Positions 17,325 to 26,738 are shown, numbered from the stretch's first letter. The stretch is 64,000 nucleotides of DNA from Anaerolineales bacterium UBA2200 (GCA_002327925.1 DCVA01000024.1:62001-126000); one strand, 5' to 3'. The notes: generated by a model not told the origin, from the letters alone. Program-made: numbers and translations.

Positions 17325-18446
17325 TCACTCCTCGCAGACCCGCAGGCCTTCCAGGGCTGGCTGGGCGTTTGGATCGAGCTCCAGCGCCCGCTCCAGCCAG
17401 GGGCGCGCTGCATCACAATCGTCAAGGTACACGTAGCACAGTCCGAGCTCATAGTAGTACTCGACGGTCTTGCTGCCCAGGGCAATAGCCTTCTCAAACT
17501 GCGGGATGGCATCCTCGTAGCGGCGCTGGACGTAAAGGCACCATCCGAGATGCCCGTAGGCAGGAATGTACTCCGGATCTGCCTCCGATGCATGTTTGAA
17601 GGCCGCCACTGCCTCTTCGTACTCCTTCAGGTCAAAGCGTACCAGTCCGAGGCTGTCGTAGGCGGTAGGGTCGGTACGGTCCACCTCGATCGCCTTCTGA
17701 AACTGAAGAACGGCACCTTCCGGGTCCCCGGACGCCCGATAGTGGCGCCCCAGGCTGAGGTACAGGTACACCAGGTTCGGCTGCAGGGCAATCGCCTCGA
17801 TGTAGGCATTGGCGGCCCCTTCCACATCACCCTGGCTATCACGAATGTAGCCCAGGTTTCGGTAGGCCCAGAAGCTGTTGGGATCCAGCGACAGCGCCTT
17901 CTCGACGGCCTGTTCCGCCCGGTCGGGTCGCTCACGGTCTGCATAGGCCTCGGCGAGATAAGCATAGGCCAGGGCATTGTTGGGTTCGAGGTCAACGGCT
18001 TTGAGACATGCCTCCAGGGCGGCGCCATAGTCCCCGTTCCAGTCCAGGGCCATCCCCAGAATCGCCTGATTCTCTGCACTTTCCGAGTCGAGCTCGACTG
18101 CGCGCTGCGCCATGGCGAGGCCTTCGGCCGTTCGACCACGTAAAACCAGCACGCGTCCCAGGCGGGCGTGGGCAGCCGCGTTGGTGGGGTCTAGCTCAAC
18201 CGCCTGGCGGTAGGCGTCAACGGCTCCGGCCAGACGCCCCACATCGAATAGCCCATCTGCCTCTACCGTACGCTCCGCGCTGCTCAAGCCGGGCGCGGTC
18301 GGCGTCGGACGCTGCCGCCAGGGCAGGTTCAGGTCAGCAAGCGCCAGACCCTTCGAGCTGACGTACCAGGTCGCCGACGCAGCCAGTATCAAGAATGCAA
18401 GGAGGATCGGCGTGCGGCCTTTGCGTTTGCGAGGTCCAATGTACAT
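17325..18446 (-). CDS. Membrane-anchored TPR-repeat protein
   Basis: This 373-residue protein has a basic N-terminus and one signal-anchor helix (about residues 12-29). A short linker with Pro/Thr residues follows, and then about nine consecutive 34-residue tetratricopeptide repeats to the end. Typical repeats read AYAYLAEAYADRERPDRAEQ and AYRNLGYIRDSQGDVEGAAN, with the Pro or Asn turn (LDPN, LEPNN) between them. TPR arrays are protein-protein scaffolds, and the anchor places this one outside the membrane. No enzymatic domain is present. It is probably a scaffold for an envelope complex, but the partner is unknown. Confidence 0.85.
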   Translation of the reverse strand: MYIGPRKRKGRTPILLAFLILAASATWYVSSKGLALADLNLPWRQRPTPTAPGLSSAERTVEADGLFDVGRLAGAVDAYRQAVELDPTNAAAHARLGRVLVLRGRTAEGLAMAQRAVELDSESAENQAILGMALDWNGDYGAALEACLKAVDLEPNNALAYAYLAEAYADRERPDRAEQAVEKALSLDPNSFWAYRNLGYIRDSQGDVEGAANAYIEAIALQPNLVYLYLSLGRHYRASGDPEGAVLQFQKAIEVDRTDPTAYDSLGLVRFDLKEYEEAVAAFKHASEADPEYIPAYGHLGWCLYVQRRYEDAIPQFEKAIALGSKTVEYYYELGLCYVYLDDCDAARPWLERALELDPNAQPALEGLRVCEE

Positions 18447-18482
18447 TTCGGCGTGTCTTTCGTTGCCTCCTGGCTCTATATG

Positions 18483-20528
18483 CTAGCTGCTGCCTGTGTC
18501 CACTGAGCGCAGCGACATCAGGCCCACCTTCCGCAACAGCTCAAAGTGTCTGATCAGAACCTGCGCGTCGCGCCTTCCAGTCTCGCACTCAACCAGGTCG
18601 GCGATGTCTGCAACGGTCCGCTGACCATCCACCCAGTAGTCCGCCACTGTGGAGACGGCACCGTATTCGCTGCGGTGCTGCCTGTGCCACTGGTACCATT
18701 CCTCCCGTTCCTTCGGTGAGAGCCTGTGCAGATAGGCCCCCGGCGACACTGGGCTGGGGAACAGCCTGCCCGGCACCAGGCTTGCCGCCCGGCGCTCCCA
18801 TTCATCTGGATCGGACTTGACCTCCGCCCGGAGTGCGGACAGACCCAACTCCCTGGCTCTCGAAAGCATCACTTCAGCAGCGTTCGTCAGCTCCTGGGCG
18901 GCGACACTGGCCGCCGTGCGTTGCAGTCCCTGGACGAACTCGGCCACTCCCGGTGCAAGCCGCAACAGCGTGCCGAATGCTTCCTTCTGTATCTGTGCCA
19001 CAAACTGGACACGGCGGTCCACACGCCTCTTGATGCCGGCCAGCTCGGCGGCGCTGGTCGACGCCAGGGCGTCGGTGAGTGCGCCCTGCACCTCGTGCGC
19101 CAGACGCATCCGGTAGCGGGCCAGCATCTCCTGTCCCAGCCACTTTGCCTCGCGGTCGCCTGCGCTGGCGATGAAATAGGCGTAGGTCGTGGCCAGACCT
19201 CCGACCAGTCCGAGCATCCGTGGGTCCACCTTGTCCAGCGTGTCGCCTGATGTATGCCAGAACTTGTCAGGCCACTGAATGAGCATGGGCATCGGTACTC
19301 CAACTGAAGGATCGGAAAAGACGTAGTGATCGCTGCCGCCGGAGAATGGCGTGACGGCATGCCGTAAGGGCGAGTACGGGCCAATGCCGGCCAGTTTTGC
19401 CTTGCCTCCAAGCAGTTCGTCGCGTAGACACGCAAGCAGGTCGGGGGCAAAGGAGGCCATCGCCTCGGGCGGCGACTCGATCACAAACACGCCGCCGCAG
19501 AGATCCTGATTCTCGCCCACCATATCCAGATTCACGCCTGCCACCATCCGACGAACGCGCTCGGGATTGCTGGCCAGGTAGGCAAAGGTACCCGTCATCT
19601 CGGGCACCCACAGCAACCGGATGCCGCGGCGCGGTTTGGCCAGCCTGTTTGCCTGCAGCAGCCTGCTCAGACTTCGCGCCATCTCAACCAGCGCCGCGCT
19701 ACCAGAACCGTTGTCATTGGCGGATGGCTGAGGATGACAGAGGTGCGCAACAACCACCACCTCTTCCTGCGTCTCGCCCGGGAAGGAGGCCGACACCACC
19801 TCCATCTCGCCATCATACAGGTGGCTCGTCACGTTCGCCCTGACACGCAAGGGCGGCTTGCCTGCGGCTTTCTGTCCCTTGATCAGCTTGCGAAGGTCCT
19901 CTCCCACGCGTGGAGTGACCACAAAGCCCCAGCACGATCGGTCGCCAGGACGCCACCAGAAAGACGTGTACCGGATCAGGTCCGGATGGTCGATACGCTG
20001 GTACACCGGAGGCGACTCGTGCATGCCGTCGAATAGAATGCCGGCCGCTCCGCGCTGATTCACCGCCAGGTCACGCACGCGGTCAATGTCGCCGCGTGTC
20101 ATCACCACTCTGCCCGTCACGTCCAGCCCGTCATACTCTGCCTGCTCTTCGCCATCTTCAAGCAGGATGACCTCGGCCTCGACACCATCGACCGGCGCAC
20201 TGCGCTGAATCAGAGAAGTCTTGATCTCAGAGTAGTCCGCCAGTTTTCGCGCCTGGTCTTCCGGGTTCAACAAGTACAACGTCCCGGCGGCGGCATCCCA
20301 CTCCTGGAACTGCGCCGAACCCCAGTAGGTGGTTCTCTCGTCGGCGGGGAAACGCAGGACCTCGGCAGTCACCCCAAGGTCATTCAGCACGCCTCGGACA
20401 TGGTTCGCGGCCGCACGAAACCCGGGGCTGGCCTGAATACGGTGAAACCGGGCGAGCTCAGCCACGTCGCTCTTGGCACGCACACCCGAGTACTCGGCCA
20501 TGATGGTCTTCTGCAGGTCCTTGAACAC
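18483..20528 (-). CDS. M28-type aminopeptidase-like protein (DUF4910-like) with C-terminal helical/winged-helix region
   Basis: A 681-residue protein without a signal peptide. The central zinc-peptidase fold carries VVAHLCHPQPSANDNGSGSA (about residues 258-277), where the His, Asp and Asn positions match the M28/DUF4910 metal-site pattern. Downstream are EMTGT, GGSDHYVF and FWHTSGDTLDKV, which supply further ligands. A PA-like insertion (about 120-250) precedes the metal site. A helical region and a wHTH-like end (VADIADLVECETGRR) follow. The start is GTG 20528 behind AGGAGG. A longer ATG-initiated reading at 20561 overlaps the -10 box. It is likely a cytoplasmic aminopeptidase or deacylase of unknown substrate. 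Confidence 0.78.
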   Translation of the reverse strand: MFKDLQKTIMAEYSGVRAKSDVAELARFHRIQASPGFRAAANHVRGVLNDLGVTAEVLRFPADERTTYWGSAQFQEWDAAAGTLYLLNPEDQARKLADYSEIKTSLIQRSAPVDGVEAEVILLEDGEEQAEYDGLDVTGRVVMTRGDIDRVRDLAVNQRGAAGILFDGMHESPPVYQRIDHPDLIRYTSFWWRPGDRSCWGFVVTPRVGEDLRKLIKGQKAAGKPPLRVRANVTSHLYDGEMEVVSASFPGETQEEVVVVAHLCHPQPSANDNGSGSAALVEMARSLSRLLQANRLAKPRRGIRLLWVPEMTGTFAYLASNPERVRRMVAGVNLDMVGENQDLCGGVFVIESPPEAMASFAPDLLACLRDELLGGKAKLAGIGPYSPLRHAVTPFSGGSDHYVFSDPSVGVPMPMLIQWPDKFWHTSGDTLDKVDPRMLGLVGGLATTYAYFIASAGDREAKWLGQEMLARYRMRLAHEVQGALTDALASTSAAELAGIKRRVDRRVQFVAQIQKEAFGTLLRLAPGVAEFVQGLQRTAASVAAQELTNAAEVMLSRARELGLSALRAEVKSDPDEWERRAASLVPGRLFPSPVSPGAYLHRLSPKEREEWYQWHRQHRSEYGAVSTVADYWVDGQRTVADIADLVECETGRRDAQVLIRHFELLRKVGLMSLRSVDTGSS

Positions 20529-20559
20529 GCGCCGCCTCCTGGTTCGGTTGCTGGGCGGC

Positions 20560-20589
20560 ATTATAGCACATCCGTGAGTTCCCCATCAA
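20560..20589 (-). promoter_or_regulatory. Promoter for the M28-type peptidase gene
   Basis: On the minus strand TTGATG (20584-20589), an 18-base spacer and TATAAT (20560-20565) precede GTG 20528. Confidence 0.65.
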
Positions 20590-20650
20590 CGCCGTTCAGC
20601 GGCCGGGGCAGCCTGGCAGGTCGCCCTGCCTCCGCCCGATTCGGGGGTGC

Positions 20651-20679
20651 TTGCTGCGGCTCTGCTGTGCGGGTATAAT
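20651..20679 (+). promoter_or_regulatory. Promoter for the DUF5107 lipoprotein gene, very short leader
   Basis: TTGCTG (20651-20656), a 17-base spacer and TATAAT (20674-20679) lie 12 bases before ATG 20692. The message should begin within about 4-6 bases of the ATG, with no Shine-Dalgarno sequence. Confidence 0.72.
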
Positions 20680-20691
20680 GGCCGTTACGGC

Positions 20692-22698
20692 ATGAAAAGT
20701 CTCCGAGAACTGCGGTACCAAACGAAATCGACTCGGCAGGCGGCGCAGTTTGGACTGGCAGCAGGGTTGCTGATCGCTCTGAGCTCGTCCTGTGCGGTAC
20801 CCTCACCCACTCCCGTGCCCTTGCCGACCGCCACCGCTGCACCGGAACCGGCCGTGATCTCTCTTGACGTCCTGCCGGCCGGGGCAACCGTTCTGGTTGA
20901 CGGCAAAACATCGGGTCAAACGCCTGTCTCGCTCACCCTGCAGGCAGGCTCGTACAACATCTCGGTGAAGCATGAGGGGTATGCAGCACTTGAGCGCGCG
21001 ATCGATCTGGCGGCCGGTCAAACGCTTCAGATAACGGAAACGCTCCGTGACATCGCCGCCCCTCAACTGGAGCTGAACGAGCTTGCACCGGCTGCTCTCC
21101 TGGGAGCGCAGCTGCTTATCTGCGCCAGGGCCACAGACAATGTCGCAATCCGCAACCTGCGGCTTTTCATCGATGGCACGCTCATGGCAGAGGTACCCGG
21201 CGGAGAGCTGGAGTATTCTTGGGACACACAGGGTGACTCCTCAGGATGGCATGAACTGGTGGTGGAGGCCACTGATGACGAGGGCAACCTTGGCCGCGAG
21301 ACCATCCGAACCCAGCTCCTCACGCCGCCTACGCCCAGCGCCAGGCCGTCTCCTCTCCCCTCGCCCACGGACACGCCCTCCGTCTCAGTGGTTGAGACGA
21401 GCCTCAATCTGCCCACCTATCCCTTCTCTTCATTCTTGAGAGAGCGTCTCGACACCCGCTACAATTGGCGCGTCCAGTGGCTGGACCGCGCTGCCTACGA
21501 GGCGGCTCTCCCGATCCCCCAGCCCCGCCGGTACGCTGCCGTGGTGCTGGAGAATCCCTACCTCAAGTTGGTCATAATACCGGAGCTTGGCGGAAGGTTG
21601 TATCAGTGCACCTTCAAACCAACAGGGCAGACCGTGTTCTACCAGAACTCGGTTATCAAGCCCTCTTATTGGGGCCCCCTCGACAGGAGCGAAAACTGGT
21701 GGCTCGCTGCCGGAGGGATGGAGTGGGCACTCCCGGTCCAGGAGCACGGCTACGAGTGGGGTGTCCCGTGGGCCTTTCGCACGGTGTCAGGCCCCGATTC
21801 GGCCTCCGTCATTCTGTCAAGCGAATCGGGGACAGATCGAGTCTCGGCCAGAATCACTGTCACTCTGCCTGCCGACGCAGCATACTTCACAGTGGAACCC
21901 GAACTGGCAAACCCCACAGCGCAATCGGTCGCCCTTCAGTTCTGGATCAACGCAGCGCTCACCCTGGGCTCCAGCACTACCTCCTGGAACACCCAGTTCG
22001 CCCTGCCTGCCGAGCGAGTCATCGTACATAGCACCGGCGATCCATCCCTGCCGGGTGAGCGGCAGTCCCTGTCGTGGCCCGTATACAACGGCCGTGACCT
22101 CTCGCGCTATGGGAACTGGAGTACCTGGCTGGGCGTCTTTGTGCCAGAGCCTAACGCGAATTACGCGGGTGCCTATAACCACGACACGGACCTCGGCGTG
22201 GTGCGTCTCTTTCCCGCGGACGTAGCGCCAGGGGTCAAGCTCTTCGCCTTTGGCGCCGCATTCCCGGCCAGAGCGGAGTACTCGGACGACGGATCAGAGT
22301 ATTTCGAGCTGTGGGGCGGGCCCTGTCGATCCTTCTGGGCCGAAGATGATGTGACCATTCGCGCTGGCCAGTCACTGAGATGGAGCGAGGTTTGGCTGCC
22401 ATTTAGCGGGATCGAGGGCCTGGACGCGGCAAGCGCTAACGCTGTGGCGACCGTGGCGCTGCAGGGCCATCAACTGCGATTGGCCATTGCCGCTGCGACT
22501 GCTGGTGCGGCCGACCTTCGCACTTCGTGGAACGGGCAGCTCGTTCACGCCGGTCTCGTGGCGCTGGATCCGCGCAAGCCGGTAGCGCTGAGCATCCCCT
22601 TGCCAACAAGTGCTGCCTTTCCCGGGGAGGTTCATGTCGTCCTTACAGGCCAGGAAGGCAGGACATTACTGGATTTTGTCCACACTGTCGATCGGTAG
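20692..22698 (+). CDS. Putative lipoprotein with PEGA, Ig-like and DUF5107 domains
   Basis: A 668-residue exported protein. A hydrophobic signal ends in LSSSC, a plausible lipobox. A Pro/Thr spacer follows, then a PEGA-type domain (ISLDVLPAGATVLVDGKTSG, about 45-115) and an Ig-like segment (TDNVAIRNLRLFIDG...GWHELVVEATDDEGN). The large C-terminal half (about 230-665) is a DUF5107-like beta-sandwich (VVLENPYLKLVIIPELGGRL, WWLAAGGMEWALP, SYWGP) related to aldose-epimerase or carbohydrate-processing folds. The start is ATG 20692, near-leaderless. An upstream in-frame ATG at 20647 precedes the promoter. It is probably a surface glycan-binding or glycan-modifying lipoprotein. Confidence 0.78.
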   Translation: MKSLRELRYQTKSTRQAAQFGLAAGLLIALSSSCAVPSPTPVPLPTATAAPEPAVISLDVLPAGATVLVDGKTSGQTPVSLTLQAGSYNISVKHEGYAALERAIDLAAGQTLQITETLRDIAAPQLELNELAPAALLGAQLLICARATDNVAIRNLRLFIDGTLMAEVPGGELEYSWDTQGDSSGWHELVVEATDDEGNLGRETIRTQLLTPPTPSARPSPLPSPTDTPSVSVVETSLNLPTYPFSSFLRERLDTRYNWRVQWLDRAAYEAALPIPQPRRYAAVVLENPYLKLVIIPELGGRLYQCTFKPTGQTVFYQNSVIKPSYWGPLDRSENWWLAAGGMEWALPVQEHGYEWGVPWAFRTVSGPDSASVILSSESGTDRVSARITVTLPADAAYFTVEPELANPTAQSVALQFWINAALTLGSSTTSWNTQFALPAERVIVHSTGDPSLPGERQSLSWPVYNGRDLSRYGNWSTWLGVFVPEPNANYAGAYNHDTDLGVVRLFPADVAPGVKLFAFGAAFPARAEYSDDGSEYFELWGGPCRSFWAEDDVTIRAGQSLRWSEVWLPFSGIEGLDAASANAVATVALQGHQLRLAIAAATAGAADLRTSWNGQLVHAGLVALDPRKPVALSIPLPTSAAFPGEVHVVLTGQEGRTLLDFVHTVDR

Positions 22699-22773
22699 CC
22701 ATGATCAAGGCACACCACCAGACGTCTGCGTTCAAGCTCACTCTCCGCCACCTGAGCGGCAGGAGGTCTTGTT

Positions 22774-24363
22774 ATGTACTGTAACCAATGTGGAACCAGG
22801 CTGAAGGAAGGTAGCTGGACCTGCCAGCAATGCGGGCACCAGCTGCCCGAGAACCTGAGGCACCTGGTCAACACGCCCTCCCCCGTCGAGCCAAACACCG
22901 ACGGGCAGCAGGACGAGCCGCCAGTGGCAGCTCAGCCAGCATCTTCTGCACGGCAGCTTACCCACGGGTCGGGCGAAGAACCGGCGCCCGCCCCTCCAGA
23001 CGAGCTGCGAGACACCACGTCCGCCCCGGAGTCGCCAGGAGATCAGCTTGGCGCTGACCTGCCGGCCACCGAGCCGGATGAGTCACTGCTGGACTCTCTC
23101 TTGCCAGCCTCGCCGGATGTACCAGAGGCCGATGCAACCACAGCGTCCATCCTGCCGGAACCCGCTCACAAAGACTCGACCCGCCCCCGCCGGCAACGTG
23201 GTTGCGGATGGGCCATGATGGCAGGAGTTCTGGCCGGGTGCGCCCTCCTGCTGGTCCTGAGCATCGGTGGCCTGGCCGTCTACCAGGGAATGCAGGAGCG
23301 CACGCGCCTGAACCGCGCTGCGGCTACGGAACATTATCAACGCGGGTTGCAGCAATTTTCCGCCGGCAACTATGATCTGGCCAGGGCGGAGCTGGAGTTG
23401 GCCATGCAGCTCGACCCGAGCAACCGCGATGCCGAAGCCAAGCTCGTGGAAGTGAACTTGCTCGAGAGTCAGCAACCCACTCCGACCTCTGCGGTTCGAC
23501 GCCAGACAGCCCTGCTGCTGTACAATGAAGCGCGCGACCTCTACAACAAGGGTGACTGGGAGTCTGCTGCCGACAGGCTGGAGCAGGTCCAGGCTCTTGA
23601 CTCACAATTCGAATCGGACAAGGTGGCGGAGCTGCTTTTCGAGTCTTACTTCAAGGCGGGACAGAAGCTGGTTAGTGAGATACGGATGGAGGAGGCCATC
23701 CGCTATTTCGACCGGGCCCTGACCCTGCGCCCGTCCGACGTGATGATCCGCGATGAAAAGCGCTACGCCGCCCTCTATCTGGCCGGCATCGGCTACTGGG
23801 GGGCCAACTGGCAGGGTGTGATCGACACCTTCACCGCACTCTACCAGCTCAGGCCCGATTATCTGGACACGAAGCAGCGTCTCTTCGAAGCCCACGTCGA
23901 GTACGGAGAATACCTGGGCAAAAAGAACCAGTGGTGTAATGCGCGCGACCAGTTCAACGCTGCCCTGAGCTACTCGGTGACGGCGGAAACCGTGGCCAGG
24001 CGCGAAGACGCCGAACTCAGGTGCGCAACGGCTTCGCTTCCCACCCCCACGCCCGCGCCGAGCGGGGTTTTTGTGGGGAGGCTACTTAGCGTGGAGGAAG
24101 TTGGCTCGGCTACTGCGATGATGATTCGCGGTTATGTGCGCGACGCGCTTGGCCAGCCCTTACCCAACATCAGCGTGGGGCTCTCCGCCTTTGACTGGAC
24201 CGCCCCGCCTGCTCACACCAATAGCGAGGGCCTCTTCGCCTTCGACGGACTCGCAAATCCCCTGACCTATACCGTGACGTTGCTCGACCTTGCCACAGTG
24301 CCTCTGCCAGTAAAGACCGACTGGAGCAAATTGGTCTGGGTCGAGTTCCAGGCTCAGCCATAG
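22774..24363 (+). CDS. Zinc-ribbon, single-pass membrane TPR protein with regulatory-like C-terminal domain
   Basis: A 529-residue protein. An N-terminal zinc ribbon has Cys at 3, 6, 17 and 20. A disordered acidic/Pro-rich region follows, then one membrane helix (about 141-170), several TPR-like repeats (AATEHYQRGLQQFSAGNYDL; LLYNEARDLYNKGDWESAAD), a Pro/Thr linker, and a C-terminal carboxypeptidase-regulatory-like beta domain (GYVRDALGQPLPNISVGL). The topology would put the zinc ribbon in the cytoplasm and the TPR domain outside. GGAGG lies 7 bases before the ATG. The function is unknown. A scaffold linking cytoplasm to envelope is one possibility. Confidence 0.75.
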   Translation: MYCNQCGTRLKEGSWTCQQCGHQLPENLRHLVNTPSPVEPNTDGQQDEPPVAAQPASSARQLTHGSGEEPAPAPPDELRDTTSAPESPGDQLGADLPATEPDESLLDSLLPASPDVPEADATTASILPEPAHKDSTRPRRQRGCGWAMMAGVLAGCALLLVLSIGGLAVYQGMQERTRLNRAAATEHYQRGLQQFSAGNYDLARAELELAMQLDPSNRDAEAKLVEVNLLESQQPTPTSAVRRQTALLLYNEARDLYNKGDWESAADRLEQVQALDSQFESDKVAELLFESYFKAGQKLVSEIRMEEAIRYFDRALTLRPSDVMIRDEKRYAALYLAGIGYWGANWQGVIDTFTALYQLRPDYLDTKQRLFEAHVEYGEYLGKKNQWCNARDQFNAALSYSVTAETVARREDAELRCATASLPTPTPAPSGVFVGRLLSVEEVGSATAMMIRGYVRDALGQPLPNISVGLSAFDWTAPPAHTNSEGLFAFDGLANPLTYTVTLLDLATVPLPVKTDWSKLVWVEFQAQP

Positions 24364-24424
24364 AGACCGCTCCCAACGGCGACGACGAAAGCACAAGTCC
24401 CACCGACCACAGAAGGAGTCACAC

Positions 24425-24736
24425 ATGCTCAAAGACAGACCGCAGCCACAGCAAATGCAGCTCAATGTCGAGCTCCCGGCAGAGCTGGAGGCTGTCTACG
24501 CCAACTTTGCGATGATCACCCACTCGCCTTCCGAGATTGTGCTGGATTTTGCGCGTCTGCTGCCCAATGTCCCCAAGGCCAAGGTTTACGCCCGCATCGT
24601 AATGACGCCCATGAACGCCAAACTCCTGCATCGTGCTCTGGGAGAAAACCTCGGCAAGTTTGAGGCCCAGTTCGGTGAGGTCAAGACGCCAGAGCAGGGC
24701 TTTGGTGAGGATCGGGGCATCGGCTTCAAGCACTGA
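24425..24736 (+). CDS. DUF3467-family small protein
   Basis: A 103-residue protein matching the DUF3467 family. The core MQLNVELPAELEAVYANFAM, the segment SEIVLDFARLLPNVPKAKVYARIVMTP, and the ending NAKLLHRALGENLGKFEAQFG are typical. The family is found across diverse bacteria and archaea. No biochemical function is established that I can state with confidence. AGGAG lies upstream (GAAGGAGTCACACATG). It follows the zinc-ribbon TPR gene by about 60 bases on the same strand, so co-transcription is likely. Confidence 0.85.
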   Translation: MLKDRPQPQQMQLNVELPAELEAVYANFAMITHSPSEIVLDFARLLPNVPKAKVYARIVMTPMNAKLLHRALGENLGKFEAQFGEVKTPEQGFGEDRGIGFKH

Positions 24737-24821
24737 TCGTACGACGAGAAGCTCCACAACCGCTGCCCCGCCGGGCTGCCCCGGGCCAGGCGATCACAGC
24801 CTCCATGAGTCTGGAGCGTCT

Positions 24822-24849
24822 TTGTCCGTCCGGGCCGCCATGGTATAAT
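24822..24849 (+). promoter_or_regulatory. Promoter for the cupin-LOG-EamA unit
   Basis: TTGTCC (24822-24827), a 16-base spacer and TATAAT (24844-24849) precede the GTG start at 24878, which has GGAGG upstream. Confidence 0.7.
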
Positions 24850-24877
24850 CGCCGCATTGTGACGCAGGAGGCAGGAA

Positions 24878-25267
24878 GTGACCTCACTCTTCGTGACAGA
24901 CAGCTCCCAACTTCCCTGGACCCCCCACAGGATCTATCCCGGCGTTGCTGGACAAGTGCTGGTGGATCCCGTGACCGGGGTCGACCTTGAGGTTCGCCTG
25001 GTTCGCGTAGAGCCGGGGGCGGAAATCGCCCTGCACACACACGCGGCTTCCGCCGAGACCTTCTACTTTCTCTGCGGCAGCGGGGAGCTGGTCCTCGGTG
25101 AGGAAACCCGGCCTTTCCAGGCGGGCGTCTGTGTGCATGCACGTGCCGGTGCGATACACGCGGTCAGCAATACAGGGTCCTCAGAAGTGCAGCTCCTGGC
25201 CATCTTCACCCCTCCGCTTTCTCCTGCACCCCCCGGTCCCGCTGAACGGGCAGGAGCTCCGAGATGA
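24878..25267 (+). CDS. Cupin-domain protein
   Basis: A 129-residue single-domain cupin. Cupin motif 1 is recognisable in PGAEIALHTHAASAETFYFLCGSGEL (shown in parts: HTH then E at ETFYFL), and motif 2 is in HARAGAIHAVSNTG. Metal-binding His and Glu residues are present, so it may bind a divalent metal. Cupins include isomerases, dioxygenases and small-molecule sensors, and nothing here selects among them. The start is GTG 24878 with GGAGG spaced 6 bases upstream. Its stop overlaps the start of the LOG-family gene (ATGA), so the two are translationally coupled. Confidence 0.82.
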   Translation: MTSLFVTDSSQLPWTPHRIYPGVAGQVLVDPVTGVDLEVRLVRVEPGAEIALHTHAASAETFYFLCGSGELVLGEETRPFQAGVCVHARAGAIHAVSNTGSSEVQLLAIFTPPLSPAPPGPAERAGAPR

Positions 25268-25836
25268 CGACTTCGGACCGCAGCTCCAACGGACATAGTG
25301 AGGTCATCTGCGTGTTTGGCAGCTCGCAGGCACCCGAAGGAAGCGTTGCCTACGAGGAGGCCAGGCTGACTGGCTCGCTTCTTGCTCGCGAAGGATACCG
25401 GGTGTGTTGCGGGGGCTACGGCGGCACAATGGAGGGCGTCTGCCGGGGAGCCAAGGAGGCGGGCGGGGCTACCATCGGCGTCACCACTGCCTGGTTCTCC
25501 CAGCTCAGCCCCAACCGTTGGGTGGACGAGGAAATACGCACGGATACCTATGTGGAGCGGCTCTGCGCACTGATCGACAAAGGTGCCGCCTATCTCGCCC
25601 TCCAGGGAGGCGTAGGCACCCTGACAGAGATCAGTCTCGTGTGGAGCCTGCTGCAGACCCGCTCCGTGCCGCCGCGGCCGCTCGTGCTGCTGCACAATCC
25701 CTGGCAGGGCCTGATTGACCTCGCCGGGGAATCGTTCATTCTTCGTACCGGTGAACTGGACCTGGCCCATGTGGCAAGTACGCCTCAGGATGCGGTTCGA
25801 CTGATCAGTGCGCTGCTGCGTGCGGGTCACGCATGA
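25264..25836 (+). CDS. LOG/SLOG-family protein (lysine-decarboxylase-like fold, nucleotide-binding)
   Basis: A 190-residue Rossmann protein. GGYGGTMEG (residues 50-58) and QGGVGTLTE match the two nucleotide-binding motifs of the LOG/TIGR00730-TIGR00725 families (consensus PGGxGTxxE, with Gln replacing Pro here). Some members are cytokinin-riboside-5'-monophosphate phosphoribohydrolases. Others are SLOG ligand sensors. Coupling to a cupin upstream and to an EamA transporter downstream (ATGA overlaps at both ends) suggests handling of a nucleotide- or amino-acid-derived small molecule, but this is inference. Confidence 0.85.
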   Translation: MTTSDRSSNGHSEVICVFGSSQAPEGSVAYEEARLTGSLLAREGYRVCCGGYGGTMEGVCRGAKEAGGATIGVTTAWFSQLSPNRWVDEEIRTDTYVERLCALIDKGAAYLALQGGVGTLTEISLVWSLLQTRSVPPRPLVLLHNPWQGLIDLAGESFILRTGELDLAHVASTPQDAVRLISALLRAGHA

Positions 25837-26738
25837 GCGCCAACGACCGCTCATCTGGACCGGGCTGGATGGATGCAGCGCTGCTGATGGCGGTTCTCAT
25901 CTGGGGGACCAACTTTTCCATCGTCAAGTTCGCCCTGGCCGAGATGACCCCCATGAGCTACAACGCTCTCCGATTCGGCGGTGCTTCCGTTCTCACTCTA
26001 CTCTTCGCCAGGATCGTCGAACGCAACATACGAATCGACCGCCGAGACTGGGGCTACTTTCTGCTGTTGAGCTTGATCGGCAATCTGCTGTACGAAATCC
26101 TGTACATCAACGGTCTTGCCCTGAGTCGCGCGGGGGACTCTTCTCTGATTCTCTCCACAGCTCCTATCTGGGTAGCGATCCTCGGCACCCTGACCAGGCA
26201 GGAGCACCTTCGCCCTGTGAACTGGGCAGGCATCACCCTGTCGTTCGCTGGTCTCTATATTCTCCTCTCCTCTTCAGGTAAGGGTCTGATCGAGCAGAGA
26301 GGGACCACCCTCGGCGGCCTTCTGGTCCTCGCTTCGGCCATGTGCTGGGCATTCTATACCCTGCTGCTGAGGCGGATGGTGCAGCGCTACTCCACTCTGG
26401 TTACGACGGCCTGGGTCATGACCATCACGACCCCTGTTCTGGTGTTGGCTGCAGTGCCGGACCTTCTCAAACAGAATTGGCAGGCCATTTCCTCGCGTAG
26501 CTGGCTGGGCCTGGCTTACTCGACGGTCATGGCCATCGCCGTTGGCTACACCATCTGGAGCACGGGGGTCAAGCGGGTAGGCAGCGCGCGGACTGCTGTG
26601 TATTCCTATCTCACCCCCCTCGTCTCGGTGACCTTTGCCTGGATCACTCTTGGCGAAGTCATGCGTCCACTTCAGGGCCTGGGCGCCGGCGCGATCCTAC
26701 TGGGGGTAGTGCTGGGTCGCTACCGGCCCGCAAGGTGA
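25833..26738 (+). CDS. EamA/DMT-superfamily transporter
   Basis: A 301-residue protein with ten predicted membrane helices arranged as two EamA repeats. The first repeat starts at LMAVLIWGTNFSIVKFALAE and the second at LGGLLVLASAMCWAFYTLLL. The motif SYLTPLVSVTFAWITLGE near the end is typical of the RhaT/EamA drug/metabolite superfamily. Many members export amino acids or metabolites. The ATG overlaps the LOG-gene stop. The next gene, an esterase, begins 21 bases later and is probably co-transcribed. Confidence 0.9.
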   Translation: MSANDRSSGPGWMDAALLMAVLIWGTNFSIVKFALAEMTPMSYNALRFGGASVLTLLFARIVERNIRIDRRDWGYFLLLSLIGNLLYEILYINGLALSRAGDSSLILSTAPIWVAILGTLTRQEHLRPVNWAGITLSFAGLYILLSSSGKGLIEQRGTTLGGLLVLASAMCWAFYTLLLRRMVQRYSTLVTTAWVMTITTPVLVLAAVPDLLKQNWQAISSRSWLGLAYSTVMAIAVGYTIWSTGVKRVGSARTAVYSYLTPLVSVTFAWITLGEVMRPLQGLGAGAILLGVVLGRYRPAR

